Assembly: GCF_963259705.1 (NCBI RefSeq)
Contig: NC_081840.1
Span: 2,497,062 to 2,561,061 of the forward strand
DNA length: 64,000 bases
Source of the DNA: Myotis daubentonii
Taxonomy: Eukaryota > Chordata > Mammalia > Chiroptera > Vespertilionidae
Direction: 5' to 3'
In this document: positions 22,608 through 32,166 of the stretch, one piece after another
Numbering within the stretch: the first letter of the stretch is position 1
How the letters are laid out: every line of letters begins with the position of its first letter
Translations under genes and position numbers: made by a program
Notes under the pieces: generated by a model
Told to the model about the DNA's origin: nothing
Database searches by the model: none
What the model saw: only the letters and a program-made list of their open reading frames with translations

Positions 22608-22770
22608 CTGGAGTAACCTTTATAAAAAGCCTACTATGTGCTCAGCACATAGTAGGCACTTTAAGCCTCCCCCAACATTAGGGGTAGAGACTCTTACCAT
22701 GTTCACTTCACAGACCAGCCTTGCAGAGGTGGGAGACTCATTCAGGTCTCCACGTGGGGGAGCCTGGACT
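22608..22770 (-). repeat. MIR SINE, reverse, with a perfect palindrome
   Basis: ctactatgtgctcagcac, a cttcacagaccagcc part and ctggactcaaacccagg follow reverse MIR order. Within it, 22629-22657 is a palindrome with 14-bp arms and one central base. Confidence 0.65.
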
Positions 22771-23848
22771 CAAACCCAGGAAAGGAAAGTGGGGCGAGGT
22801 CCTGGCACATGGGGGGCTGCTGATCAGGGAAGGAAGGAGAGGTGTACCCTGAGAAATGAACCCAAGTGTGCGCTTTGGGGAGACTGGAGAGAGTCCTGGT
22901 GGAGCCCAAGCCAGGCACGTAGGGGTGCTGTCTTGCCTCTCAGGCAAGTAACCACAGCGCCTCCTGCTTGGCTTTGGAGAAAACCCCAAGAGTCAGGCAT
23001 GGAGTTTGGGGCCCTGCCCGCTCCACCTGGTGATGGTCCAGACCCCTGCCCACTGGAAGAGGATGGAGGATGAAGGATGCCCGTGCCTGGGACAGGCCAG
23101 CCTTGACCGGGGAACCGCCTGCAGAACACAATTTCCACGCAGGAGAGCAGGCGCCCTGACATCTGGGCTGCTTTTCGGCTTAAGGATCGTGAAGGGTAGG
23201 AGGCTGCACGGTCACGGCTGACTTGCCTCCCTCAGCATATCTGATAGGGCTCGCCTATCGCTCCTGCTCAGCCTCCAATTGTGACAAAAGGAAAGTATTT
23301 ATTACCAGCAGACAGAGCCCCCGGGCCAGTGCCGTCAGCTCCGATTGGCCTGTCAGCCCGGACTGTGGAATTAAAGGCAGTTTTGTTTTTATCTATTTGC
23401 ATGGAAGCTTTCCAGAGAAAACAGCACGTTTAGTGACCTGCGCACTCTGTATCATGTTAATTAGGTTTGAAAACTCATATATTGTTTTCATAAGGGCTAT
23501 TACATTTTCTCTAATCAAATTAAGGGAAAAATAAGGATGCACGGCAATAATATTTATTATTAATACCAGACTCCAGAGGCGCCCAGAAAGTTACCTCGGA
23601 GAGGGGAGAGCCTGGAAGACGGCCTGGACTTCAGAGCGACGTGGGCGCTGCGGGCTTTCGGCGCGATTCCTCTAGGAGAGGGTGAAAATAGACCCATCTG
23701 TGGGAGAACAGGGTGCCGGTCCCTGGCCACACGGAGAGTTCTGGGGCATCTACCTCTCTTTCCCTCAGTGCTTTTCTCTAAATTGCAGCCACTGGGCTCC
23801 AGGGCAAACGTTTGACTTGGGTTCCATGTGGCTTCTAATGTTGGAGCT
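22771..23848. other. Unique DNA with a candidate conserved element
   Basis: GC-rich to about 23250, then an AT-rich island at 23370-23570 with TAATTAGG and CTAATCAAATTAAG motifs, reported among the findings. No gene was recognised. Confidence 0.4.
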
Positions 23849-24083
23849 GGGCCGGCCGGCGTGGCTCCGTGGCGGAGCGTCAAACTATGAGCCAGGAGGT
23901 CAGGGTTCGATTCCCGGTCAGGGCATGCGCCCGGGTTGCGGGCTCGATCCCCAGTAGGGGGCGTGCAGGAGGCAGCCGATCCATGAGTCTCTCTCATCAT
24001 TGGTGTTTCTCTCTCTCTCCCTCTCCCTTCCTCTCTGAAATCCATAAAAATATATCAAAAACAAAACAAAACAAAAACAAAGG
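23849..24083 (+). mobile_element. Ves SINE
   Basis: Head ggccggccggcgtggctccg with the aactatgagccaggaggtca subtype and the B-box-like ggttcgattccc. The tail is an (aaaac)n run. The flanks ggagctg and gcagctg are at best a weak duplication. Confidence 0.9.
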
Positions 24084-25024
24084 TGGCAGCAGCTGCCATC
24101 TTAGTTTAACCAAGAAATCATTTTCCATCCCCCGTGTCCTGGTGTGAGGAACCCCCGCCTGGCGGGCAGAGCAAAGGCGTGGCTCCTGGGAGAAAAAGGG
24201 TCACATGGAGAGAGAAGGTGGTGACAGAGGTGTCCCACATGGCACACGTGATAGGAACACGTGTATCCGTCACGCAGCCCCTTCTGGAAACTGGGGTGAG
24301 TCGGGCTGGATTCTACTGGGGCGAGGGAGCGGGAGAGGAGGCCCAGGGCGGGGGCGGGGCCTAGCCTGGGGTGTAGAACTCGCTCCCTGAGCTCACGGCT
24401 GCGTGTGCATTGGAGTCTGGGGCCACACCTCACCACCATTTCCCCTTCCTACTGGGACCCCGATTTCCCTGGGGGACACCTCCTCGGGGTGCAGTCTTGG
24501 TGGCCCATGGGATCCTGGTACTTGCCCTCCGGCTATGGGAGCAGGTGACTCCCGGAGGGCCCTGCCTCTCCCGCCCGCCTTGAGAGCCAGGCTCTGTCTC
24601 CGGGGCCCGGGCCTCAGGTGGGCGCCCGGTGGAAACCCTGCTCAGGAGACCCGCATTCGCAGGGCCTGCCTGACCCTCGGGCCAGCCCGCTCCCAGCTGG
24701 CCCCGGCTTCTGGGGGGTCTCAAGGTCCCGTGTCCTTCCAAGCACGTCCCTCTCTCTCTGGTCGGCCAGATTGTGCTTCTGCTCCGTGTGCCCAGGGGGC
24801 TCCCTGCGCTGCAGGGGCTTTGGCACGGGCGCTGGGGCGTGTGTGGGGCGGAGAGGCCGGCAGAGCTGGCGGTGTGGCTGCGCCTCCATCGGTCTGACTG
24901 GGGACGAGCACTGGGCTAGGAGTCAGGCTCCCCCACTCTGTCCCCCGGGAGACCTTGACAGCGCTTTTCCTCCCCCTTCATCTGCATGGGGGGGGGGTGG
25001 TGTTTGGTGTGTCACCATAGTAGC
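24084..25024. other. GC-rich unique DNA, nothing certain
   Basis: CpG is moderately frequent at 24530-24890. Open frames of up to 164 codons overlap on both strands. A MIR-like trace (gcactgggctaggagtcagg) lies at 24910-24960. Confidence 0.4.
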
Positions 25025-25035
25025 AACTGTAATTT

Positions 25036-25236
25036 TTTAAAATATATTTTTATTGATTTCAGAGAGGAAGGGAGAGGGAGGGATAGAAACATCAAAAGTC
25101 AGAGAGGATCTTTGACCAACTGCCTCTTGCACGCCCCACACTGGGGATCAAGCCCACAACCCAGGCACGTGCCCTTGACCAGAATCGAACCCGGGAGTCT
25201 TCAGTCCGCAGGCCGACGCTCTACCCACTGAGGCAC
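25036..25236 (-). mobile_element. Ves SINE, first of a tandem pair, reverse
   Basis: The minus-strand head has the ctgcggactgaagactcc subtype and the B-box-like ggttcgattctgg. The target aactgtaattt lies at 25025-25035 and 25237-25247, a perfect 11-bp duplication. Confidence 0.93.
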
Positions 25237-25247
25237 AACTGTAATTT

Positions 25248-25480
25248 GTTTTTTAGTTTTTAAAAAATATATTTTTACTGATTTCCGAGAGGAAGGGAGA
25301 GGGAGAGAGGGATAGAAACATGAATGATGAGAGCGAATCACCGACCGGCTGCCCCCTGCACGCCCCACACTGGGGATCAAACCCACAACCCAGGCACGTG
25401 CCCTGACCCGGAATCAAACCCGTGACCTCCTGGTTCATAGGTGGACGCTCAGCCCCTGAGCCACGCTGGCCGGGCATAAC
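25248..25480 (-). mobile_element. Ves SINE, second of the pair, reverse
   Basis: This copy belongs to the other head subtype (cctatgaaccaggaggtca when read on the minus strand). Its left flank is the right duplication of the first SINE, and aactgtaagtt follows at 25481-25491, so the target occurs three times. Confidence 0.92.
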
Positions 25481-25491
25481 AACTGTAAGTT

Positions 25492-26304
25492 GTCGCCTGC
25501 GCTGCAGGGGCCGGTCGTGCGCTGCGTCCACCTGGACACTAGACACGCTGCATCACACGCCACCTGGGAACCAGACTCCGCCAGTCTCCGCTTTCGAGAG
25601 GAGCAAACCCACATGTAGGGGGCAGAGCGCCTCCCCTGAGGTCACATCGCCGAGAGGTGGGCGGACAGGGGCCTGCACCTGCGTCTCTAGTCCCCTAATG
25701 GTCTCTGAAGATGCCCCGGCAACCGTCACTGCTCAGAACCGAGAGGGTTCCAGGACGTGGGCTCTCAGGGCTGAAGCCAGGACAGTCCCGGGCACCCTGG
25801 GCGGTTGGTCGCCTTCCCCAGCTCCCTCCCGCCCGGTGCTCCGTGGTGGCGCTGGGACGGGGGATCTGCTTGCGCTAAGAGCATTGGAAACAGATGAGGA
25901 CGGGTTTACAGTTTTCAAACCTCAGAGTAAAGGCAAAACCCAAGTGGGGTTTCGGATGCCACTTTCAATCACAGCGGAGCCTCGTGCAGTGTAGCCTGCC
26001 TCCCTCCGCGGGCAAAGGAAACCCCAGCTCTTCCAACAAACTCCTGGTCGAATCAGCCCAGCCCTCAATCACTGCCCGAGCGGCCCTTCATCCTACTCTT
26101 CTGTCCCAGGCCACACTGAAACCCATCGTCACCATCGTCCCCTCGACCTCACACCAGCATTTCCAGTGGTGGAACGCTCCGTGGCTGGGAGTGCTCCATG
26201 CCATTTGGATTTTGAAGGAGTTGGACTCAGTTTTCCAACTGGCTCCTGCCATAATCGTCTCCGCTGAGACCCAGCTGTCAAGAGTTCGCAGGGCCTGGCT
26301 CAGC
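25492..26304. other. Unique DNA with a MIR-like trace
   Basis: A reverse MIR-like stretch is possible at 25590-25670. Nothing else was recognised. Confidence 0.35.
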
Positions 26305-26420
26305 CCAGCCACCCCACCATGAATTGATTCATTGACTCATCAGACGTCTATTGAGCACCTACTGTGCTCCAGTCACTGAGCTAAGAACCAGGAGACCAGA
26401 GACAAACCTGTCTCTTGAGA
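26305..26420 (-). repeat. L2-like 3' repeat, reverse
   Basis: ttgattcattgactcatc, attgagcacctactgtgc and a cactgagctaagaacc part match a common old mammalian repeat. L2 is my best guess for its class. Confidence 0.5.
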
Positions 26421-28675
26421 TGCCTCAACCCAGCCATTCTCACGCAAAACAGCAGGGGTGAGGCCTGCAGGGCAGAATGAAGAGCGGGAGGTGGACTGGG
26501 GAGTCGTGGTTTCCCAAGGAAGCAGGTGGCTGGCTGTTCTGTGCCCGGCTCTCGCATGGCCTTGCTCCTGTCGTCATTTTGCTGTTCGTGATGCCTCGTC
26601 CAGTGCTGGGCGCACAGTAGGTGCAAAGCTTCGGTTGACCATGTCCTGATGCAGCAGAGGAGGCTGCTAAGCAGGTGAAAAGCTTCGCGGAAGCAGACGC
26701 TTCCTTTTAAAACATGCTGAGCCATCCTCTCTCCACCCCTAGGGGCTCCGCTTTCCGAACCCCGACACGTGCGTTCCCAACATGGAGTTTTCTGAAATTG
26801 GCCCCTGTTGGTTCAGTCAGGTGTCACGACCAGCCAGTCAGAGGGAGCCGCAGGCATAGCCTCTCTTTGGAGCCGGGGAGTAAGGACAGAGTAAGAGATG
26901 TCGGGAAAGGTTAGAGGAGTGCCACCATTCCAATGCCCGGTGGCCGTTTTCGTAAAAATATGCAAGAGCAGGCCTCAGGGGGTGGAGAGATGCCCACGGG
27001 AGGGGGGCGCGGCGGAGGTGGGGATGGAAGGCCTGGGTTCCAGGGAAAGTAAACAAACGAACCAAGCTGGAACGGGTCACTTTGGGTTTCCACACCAGAG
27101 TAAATAGCCAAGATGACGCTGCCGGCTGTTCCCAATCCTCCCTGGGACTGAGTCCCTGAAAGTCAACGTGGGTTGTCACAGGCCTTCTTCTGAGTGAGGC
27201 CTCACGCCCGCCGCCCGCCCCCACCGCCCGCCGCCCGTCAATCAGCCAGAACTAATCTCACAGCCGCACAGGCTGAAAAGCCACAGGCCGCTCGGGGGGC
27301 CTCTGCGCTTTAATTAAAAGCCTTTGACGGATTCTCAAACACTAACGAGGACTGGTCACCCGACATGGTTCATATTTGCCGTCGGGTGGCCCTGGTCGGG
27401 TTTGCTCCCAGCTCCTTAAGGCAGCGCTATTGCAGGTAAGGCCCGGTAGCCGCCCCCCCCCCGCCCCCCAACTTCAGGCACCTTCTCAGGCGGTATCCAC
27501 TCGGGGCCCCTCCCTGCTGTGAGTGGTGCTGTCCGCCTGCGATCAGTGGGCGTCTCTAAGACAGCTGGGCTCTTCCAGATTCACTGCAGCAGTTCAACGC
27601 CCACGCCAGCCCCCAGTGTAAGCCACGCTGGTGACCGGTCTGTACCAGTGCCCACGCCATTGTGGCTGGGGAACGTTTGGAACTTGACTTCTGCTGTCGC
27701 CTGCTCCAACCTCATCCTGTCTCTGCCCCTGCCCCATCCTGTCTGCTCCGGGGACCGCTGGGCAGGAGGGGACAGAGAAGGGCATTCCTAGCTGACCGCC
27801 CTGCCCCCGAGGCCAGGCCCTGGCCCAGATGTGCAACTTCACGCAGCAGAATTAAGTCCAAGTCCTTGGCCACCTGATCCTGACCACTCGCTCCAGCTCT
27901 TCCTCCCCTTCATCTCCATCCGCCTTCTCTTTCCAACCCTCTCCCCGGGGGCCGCGGGGGCTCCACACACATGGCCTCCCAGCCCTTCCGCTGCACCCTG
28001 GGTCCCATGGCCTCATGCCCCACCGCCTTCCCGCTCCGCGCCCCCCACCCCCCCACACACAACTTCCACTCTACTTTCTGCCTCTACCAACTTGCCTCGT
28101 CTACGCGCCTCATGTGAATGGAGCCATGCAGTACCTGTCCTTTCGTGTCGGCTCGGATACATTACATTTGAAAATGCACATGTATCTTTTGGTCCAAAAC
28201 TCACAACTCTGGGAATCTGCGTTACAGGGAAAATAGAAGCAGCAGGGCTGACGGACAGGTGTCTTGCAGATGTTCACCGTAGCAATTTGTGTCCGGGTGA
28301 GAAACCTGGCAACCGCCTCCAGCGAAAGAGAGTCCTGGTGAAGAGCTGACTCCACACCCACGTTCTGGGTGTACAGAGCTAGCGGACAGGATGAGGCGCT
28401 TCCTACGTGTCAGTCGGGGGCAGTGGCCAAGATGTGCAAAGTTTAAGCAAAAAAAAAAAGCAAGTCACAAGGAGTGTTCCAGAAGGGGGTTCGCTGGTGC
28501 CCGGGTGGAGCGAGCACTCACCGTCCCTGTGCGCAGCTGCGGTCTGCAGGCCACGCCCGGCGCTGTGCCCACCGCGCAGGCCTCGCACATCCAGGCCTCG
28601 TATCAGCGCATCTTGCTGCTGCTCCGGTGGCTGCCCCCTCCCCCAGGCCCCAGAGACCAGTAGAATGATCTCATT
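26421..28675. other. Unique DNA, one candidate conserved element
   Basis: An L2/MIR-like trace lies at 26580-26630. The segment 27235-27440 has AT-rich motifs (ctttaattaaaagcc) in GC-rich surroundings. Remaining open frames are chance-like. Confidence 0.4.
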
Positions 28676-28890
28676 TTTGTTTAAAAAAATATTTTTCATT
28701 TTTATTTATTTTTAATTGTTGGAAATATTACAGATGCCCCCCTTTTTTTCCTGTTGATCCCCTTCACCCTGCACCCATCCAACACCTCCCCACCCCGGCC
28801 TTCACCACACTATTGCCTGTGTCCATGGGTTATGCATATATGCATTTAAGTTCTTGGTTAATCTCTCCCCACCCACCCCTTAAAATATTT
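28676..28890 (-). mobile_element. Lineage-specific retroposon 3' end, class uncertain
   Basis: A T/A-rich start, then a ggaaatattacagatgcccc part, ccttcaccacactattgcc and tgcatatatgcatttaag. On the minus strand it would end in an A-rich tail, as a retroposon does. I believe the motif recurs in bat genomes, possibly as L1 3' sequence, but cannot name it. Confidence 0.4.
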
Positions 28891-29039
28891 TTTAAATAAA
28901 AGAAAAAAATGCAGAATACTCTATGTGTGTGGTGTATGTGTACCTGTATGTTGTATGAGCAAGAAGAGGAGTGTGTTGGAATATATACCCTGGGAGGATG
29001 AGTTCAGAGGAGTTGGGACTTCCCTTTTTCTCTGTTTAA

Positions 29040-29475
29040 CTTTTACATGAAGGTCTGTCACTGCTGAAGTTAAAATAATAATGATCAATAATTCTACTCC
29101 TGGTTATGTACGCCAGTGAAGTGAGTATTTATAGCCATCAAAAGACAGTTATAAGAATGCTCAAAGAAACACTATGCACATTAACTCTAAAAGAAATGGG
29201 AACTACCCAATGTCCATCAATAATAGAATGGATGAGTTATCGGTGGAATAGTATACAGCAAGGAAAAAGAACATGCTGCTGATGCATGCACCAGTGAAGC
29301 TCAAGACCCAGGGAGACTCGCCGGTGGTGTCAGGACAGACCTCATAGAGTTTGTGGGGGAGGGGAGGGGAGAGGAAGGAGGAGGGGAGTGAGTGCTGATT
29401 CTCTCTGCACAAACCTATCACAAGCTGTAGATGTGTGCATTTAGTGAGATATGTCAGCTCTCGGTGAATAAGAAC
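29040..29475 (+). mobile_element. L1M-type LINE, 3' end
   Basis: attctactcctggttatgta, a gggaactacccaatgtccat block, aatagaatggatgagttatc, a gcaaggaaaaagaacatg part and finally agctgtagatgtgtgcattt follow the end of the second L1 reading frame and its 3' UTR. It is frameshifted and diverged. Confidence 0.7.
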
Positions 29476-31119
29476 AATTAATGATCAAGAGAGTGAAAAT
29501 GCAGGGAGGGAGGGAGAGAGGGAGGGAGGATCAAACGGGAAAAAGGCTGAGCTGCCCATTTGCAGGGCTCTCCTAAGGACGGAAGCAGAGATGGAAGCGT
29601 GAATGGAACAGGAAGCATGGGCCTCATTGGCTGAGGGCCGCATCCCTCCACTCCAGTTTCTCTGCATTTGAGCAGGGAGCCCGCTCAGAGGACAGCACTG
29701 TGCAGGGAGGGGGTGTGTGGGCTTTGGGCACACAGAACCTGGCTCTGCTGTCCCCTGGCGGGTGCCCAGGGCAAGGCTCGGGGCCTCTGTGGGCGGCCCT
29801 GTGCCCTGGCCAGCCCTCCTCGAGGCGGCGCGAGATGCCAGCTGCCTGCGTCTGTCTGTGCCCGGCTCTCAGCCCTTGGATGTGGCCTCCTTCCCTCCGC
29901 TTTGCAGAGCCAGAGGGGAGCGTGCTCTGCGAAGCTTCTGGACAGAGGGCTTTTGACAGGTGAAAGCACTTGAGAAAGAAAATCCCCCTTCTAATCGCAC
30001 GGATGGTCGGAGATTTCTTTAAAAAACTCCAGCTTTCAACTCAAGCGGGCGCTGGGTGAAATTTAAGCATTTCGCTGATTATGTATCTAATATTGCCCAG
30101 AAAGGGGAGGGGCGGGAGCAGATAAAAGACTCTTCTTACCCCAAACGCGCCCTTTCCTCTTTCCATATGCTGTGTTTGTGATTATGGGTTTTAGAGCATT
30201 TTTCTTCTTGTATTTCATCAAATACCGCCTCTATCCACATAATTCCCCTTTCCCTGAGAGTTTGCCACAGAGGAGGGGGGCGGGGGGGGGGGGGAATGGC
30301 AGGATCCTCCAGGCCGTCCACCATCTCCCCATCTGTGAAATCTCACCCTGTTGTGTGAAAAAAAGACGCCAAAAGAGGAGGCACAGGCCTGTGCGTTGGC
30401 GGGACTGGACGAGCAGGAAAGCTGGAAGGCAGAGGAGAGGCGAGGCTTGGGGATCAGGAGGGTGCCCACTCCAGGATGCCTTCCTTTGGGGTCTGTAGGC
30501 GGAGGGTTCTGCTGGGGGGTCTCTGGGGTCAGCCGAAGCCTCTGTGATTGGCAGCCTGGAGGCAGGTCAGAGCGGCGTGGGCGTCACTCGGGAGTGAGTC
30601 TCCCGCAGCGGCTCAGGCCGGGGGCTCCTGGGAGGAACCCGCGGGCAGTGGGGCTGCTGGTGAGCGTGGCCGGGGTGGCGTGGGGAAGGCCCCCATCTAT
30701 CCAGAGCAGGAACGTAGGCAGAGACCCCAAAACACAGGCCGCAGAGAGAACGCCTCCTGGTCACTCGTTGGGCAGGCGGAGGGGTTCCTTGTGGCATCTA
30801 AACCCCCTTTGCGGCTCCCAGGGCCCTGGGTCGCCACCCGCACGCTCGTGAATGGCTGGCGTGTCTCTCTCCTCAGGATGGTGAGCCCTGGAGAACCAGG
30901 AGTGGGCCTCTGCCTCTCTGTCCCTGGGACCGGGCACCAGACGGGCGCAGGTGGGTGCTCAGTGACAGCCGCCCATGAACAGAGCAGAGTCAGTGATGCG
31001 ATCGGCCAGACGAGGTCCCCGCGGTGCCCACAGCCGCACGGCTCCACCGAGGCCGCCAGGACAGCCGGGGAGCTAGTGGCAGGCCAGGGAGGGAGTTTCG
31101 TGGGCCCCACTCCTCTCTC
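29476..31119. other. Unique DNA with a candidate conserved element
   Basis: A GGGA run lies at 29505-29530. The stretch 29980-30270 is AT-richer and unique-looking. The rest is GC-rich with overlapping chance open frames, the longest 230 codons at 30548-31240. Confidence 0.4.
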
Positions 31120-31265
31120 CCCAGGTTTGCCTCTCCTCTCACTCAGTCCTCCCAGCCAGGAGGCCCATTACCCCAGCACACAGATGAGAAAACAGGCCCC
31201 GAGAGGCTGGGGTCTGGCCCAAGGGCATAGCGATGAGTGAGGCGTGTGTGCAGCTGGGATAGGAC
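31120..31265 (-). repeat. MIR SINE, reverse
   Basis: tcactcagtcctcccagcc, cacagatgagaaaacaggcc and ggtctggcccaagggcatag follow reverse MIR order. Confidence 0.6.
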
Positions 31266-31491
31266 CTGCGCCAAGTCCCCCCCTCACCCTGCAGAGCACA
31301 GCCACGTCCCAGGGCGGAAGGAGGCCGACCCCACAACCGGGTCCTGTCCTCGTCTCACCCTGTGGCCGGCCTGGAAGCCATGGCTGGAGTCTGCTTCCCA
31401 GAGAAATGCCATTCTGAGGATGCTCTTGCCGAACGCTCTACGCAGGAGTGAATGAAGCCCGAGACCAACCAGTTGGCAGAAAGCTCCGCCC
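31266..31491. other. Short unique stretch
   Basis: Nothing recognised between the MIR and the C-rich tract. Confidence 0.3.
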
Positions 31492-31656
31492 CCCACCCAC
31501 CCACCCCGCCCAGCCCTGCCCCACCCTGCCACGCCACGCCACGCCCAGCCACGCCCCCGCCCACCCCCCCACGCCCCGCCCCCCACCCACCCCCTGCCGC
31601 CCCGCCCGCCCCGCCCGCCCCGCCCCACCCAACCCCACCCCACCCCGCAGACTTGC
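31492..31656. repeat. C-rich low-complexity tract
   Basis: About 165 bp of CCACCC, CCACGCC and CCCGCC units with almost no T or G runs. The other strand is correspondingly G-rich and could form quadruplexes. It ends in accccgcag, a splice-acceptor-like end. Confidence 0.8.
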
Positions 31657-31977
31657 TCAACTGACTTAGGAGCTTGTGCAGGGAGGCCCCGCGTCCGCAG
31701 GACACAGGCTGGCCACTCACACACAGACAGGTTCTTAGAACTCGGCCGTCCACCCAATACCCTCCCGGGGAGAGGAGAGCCCAGAGGCCAGACAGGGTAA
31801 CATGGCTGAGGTCAAAAGGCAGCGGGCCAGCAGGAGGGGCGGGTCTGTCACTCCCACGTCTGGCAGGTCCCCTCACAGGTGCAGCACCAACACGTATCAC
31901 ACAGCAGGGGGTTCCGTCCCCACAGGACGGTCTCACCTTCTATTGTGATGCCAGTGCCACTGCTGACCGCCTCCTGG

Positions 31978-32166
31978 TCCTGTGTGTGTGTGTGTGCGCG
32001 CGTGTGTGCGCGTGCACATGTGTGTATGTGCGTGTGCGCGCGCGCACTTGTGTGTGTATGTGTGTGCGTGCGCATGTGTGTGTGTGCATGTGCGGGTGCA
32101 TGTGCATGCGCACGTGTGCGTGTGTATGTGCACTGTATGTGTGTGTGTGAGTGTGTGTGTGCACAC
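31978..32166. repeat. TG/CG alternating microsatellite
   Basis: About 190 bp of alternating purine and pyrimidine (TGTG, TGCG, CGCG, CATG), the kind of sequence that can adopt Z-DNA. The long Cys/Val and His/Thr open frames here are artefacts of this repeat. Confidence 0.85.

Noticed and set aside
30548..31240. 230-codon plus-strand open frame
   Set aside because: GC-rich, overlaps other long frames on both strands, enters a MIR, and has no recognisable domain.
31492..31660. Splice acceptor after the C-rich tract
   Set aside because: The tract resembles a polypyrimidine stretch and ends in CAG, but it is low-complexity C/A and no exon follows.
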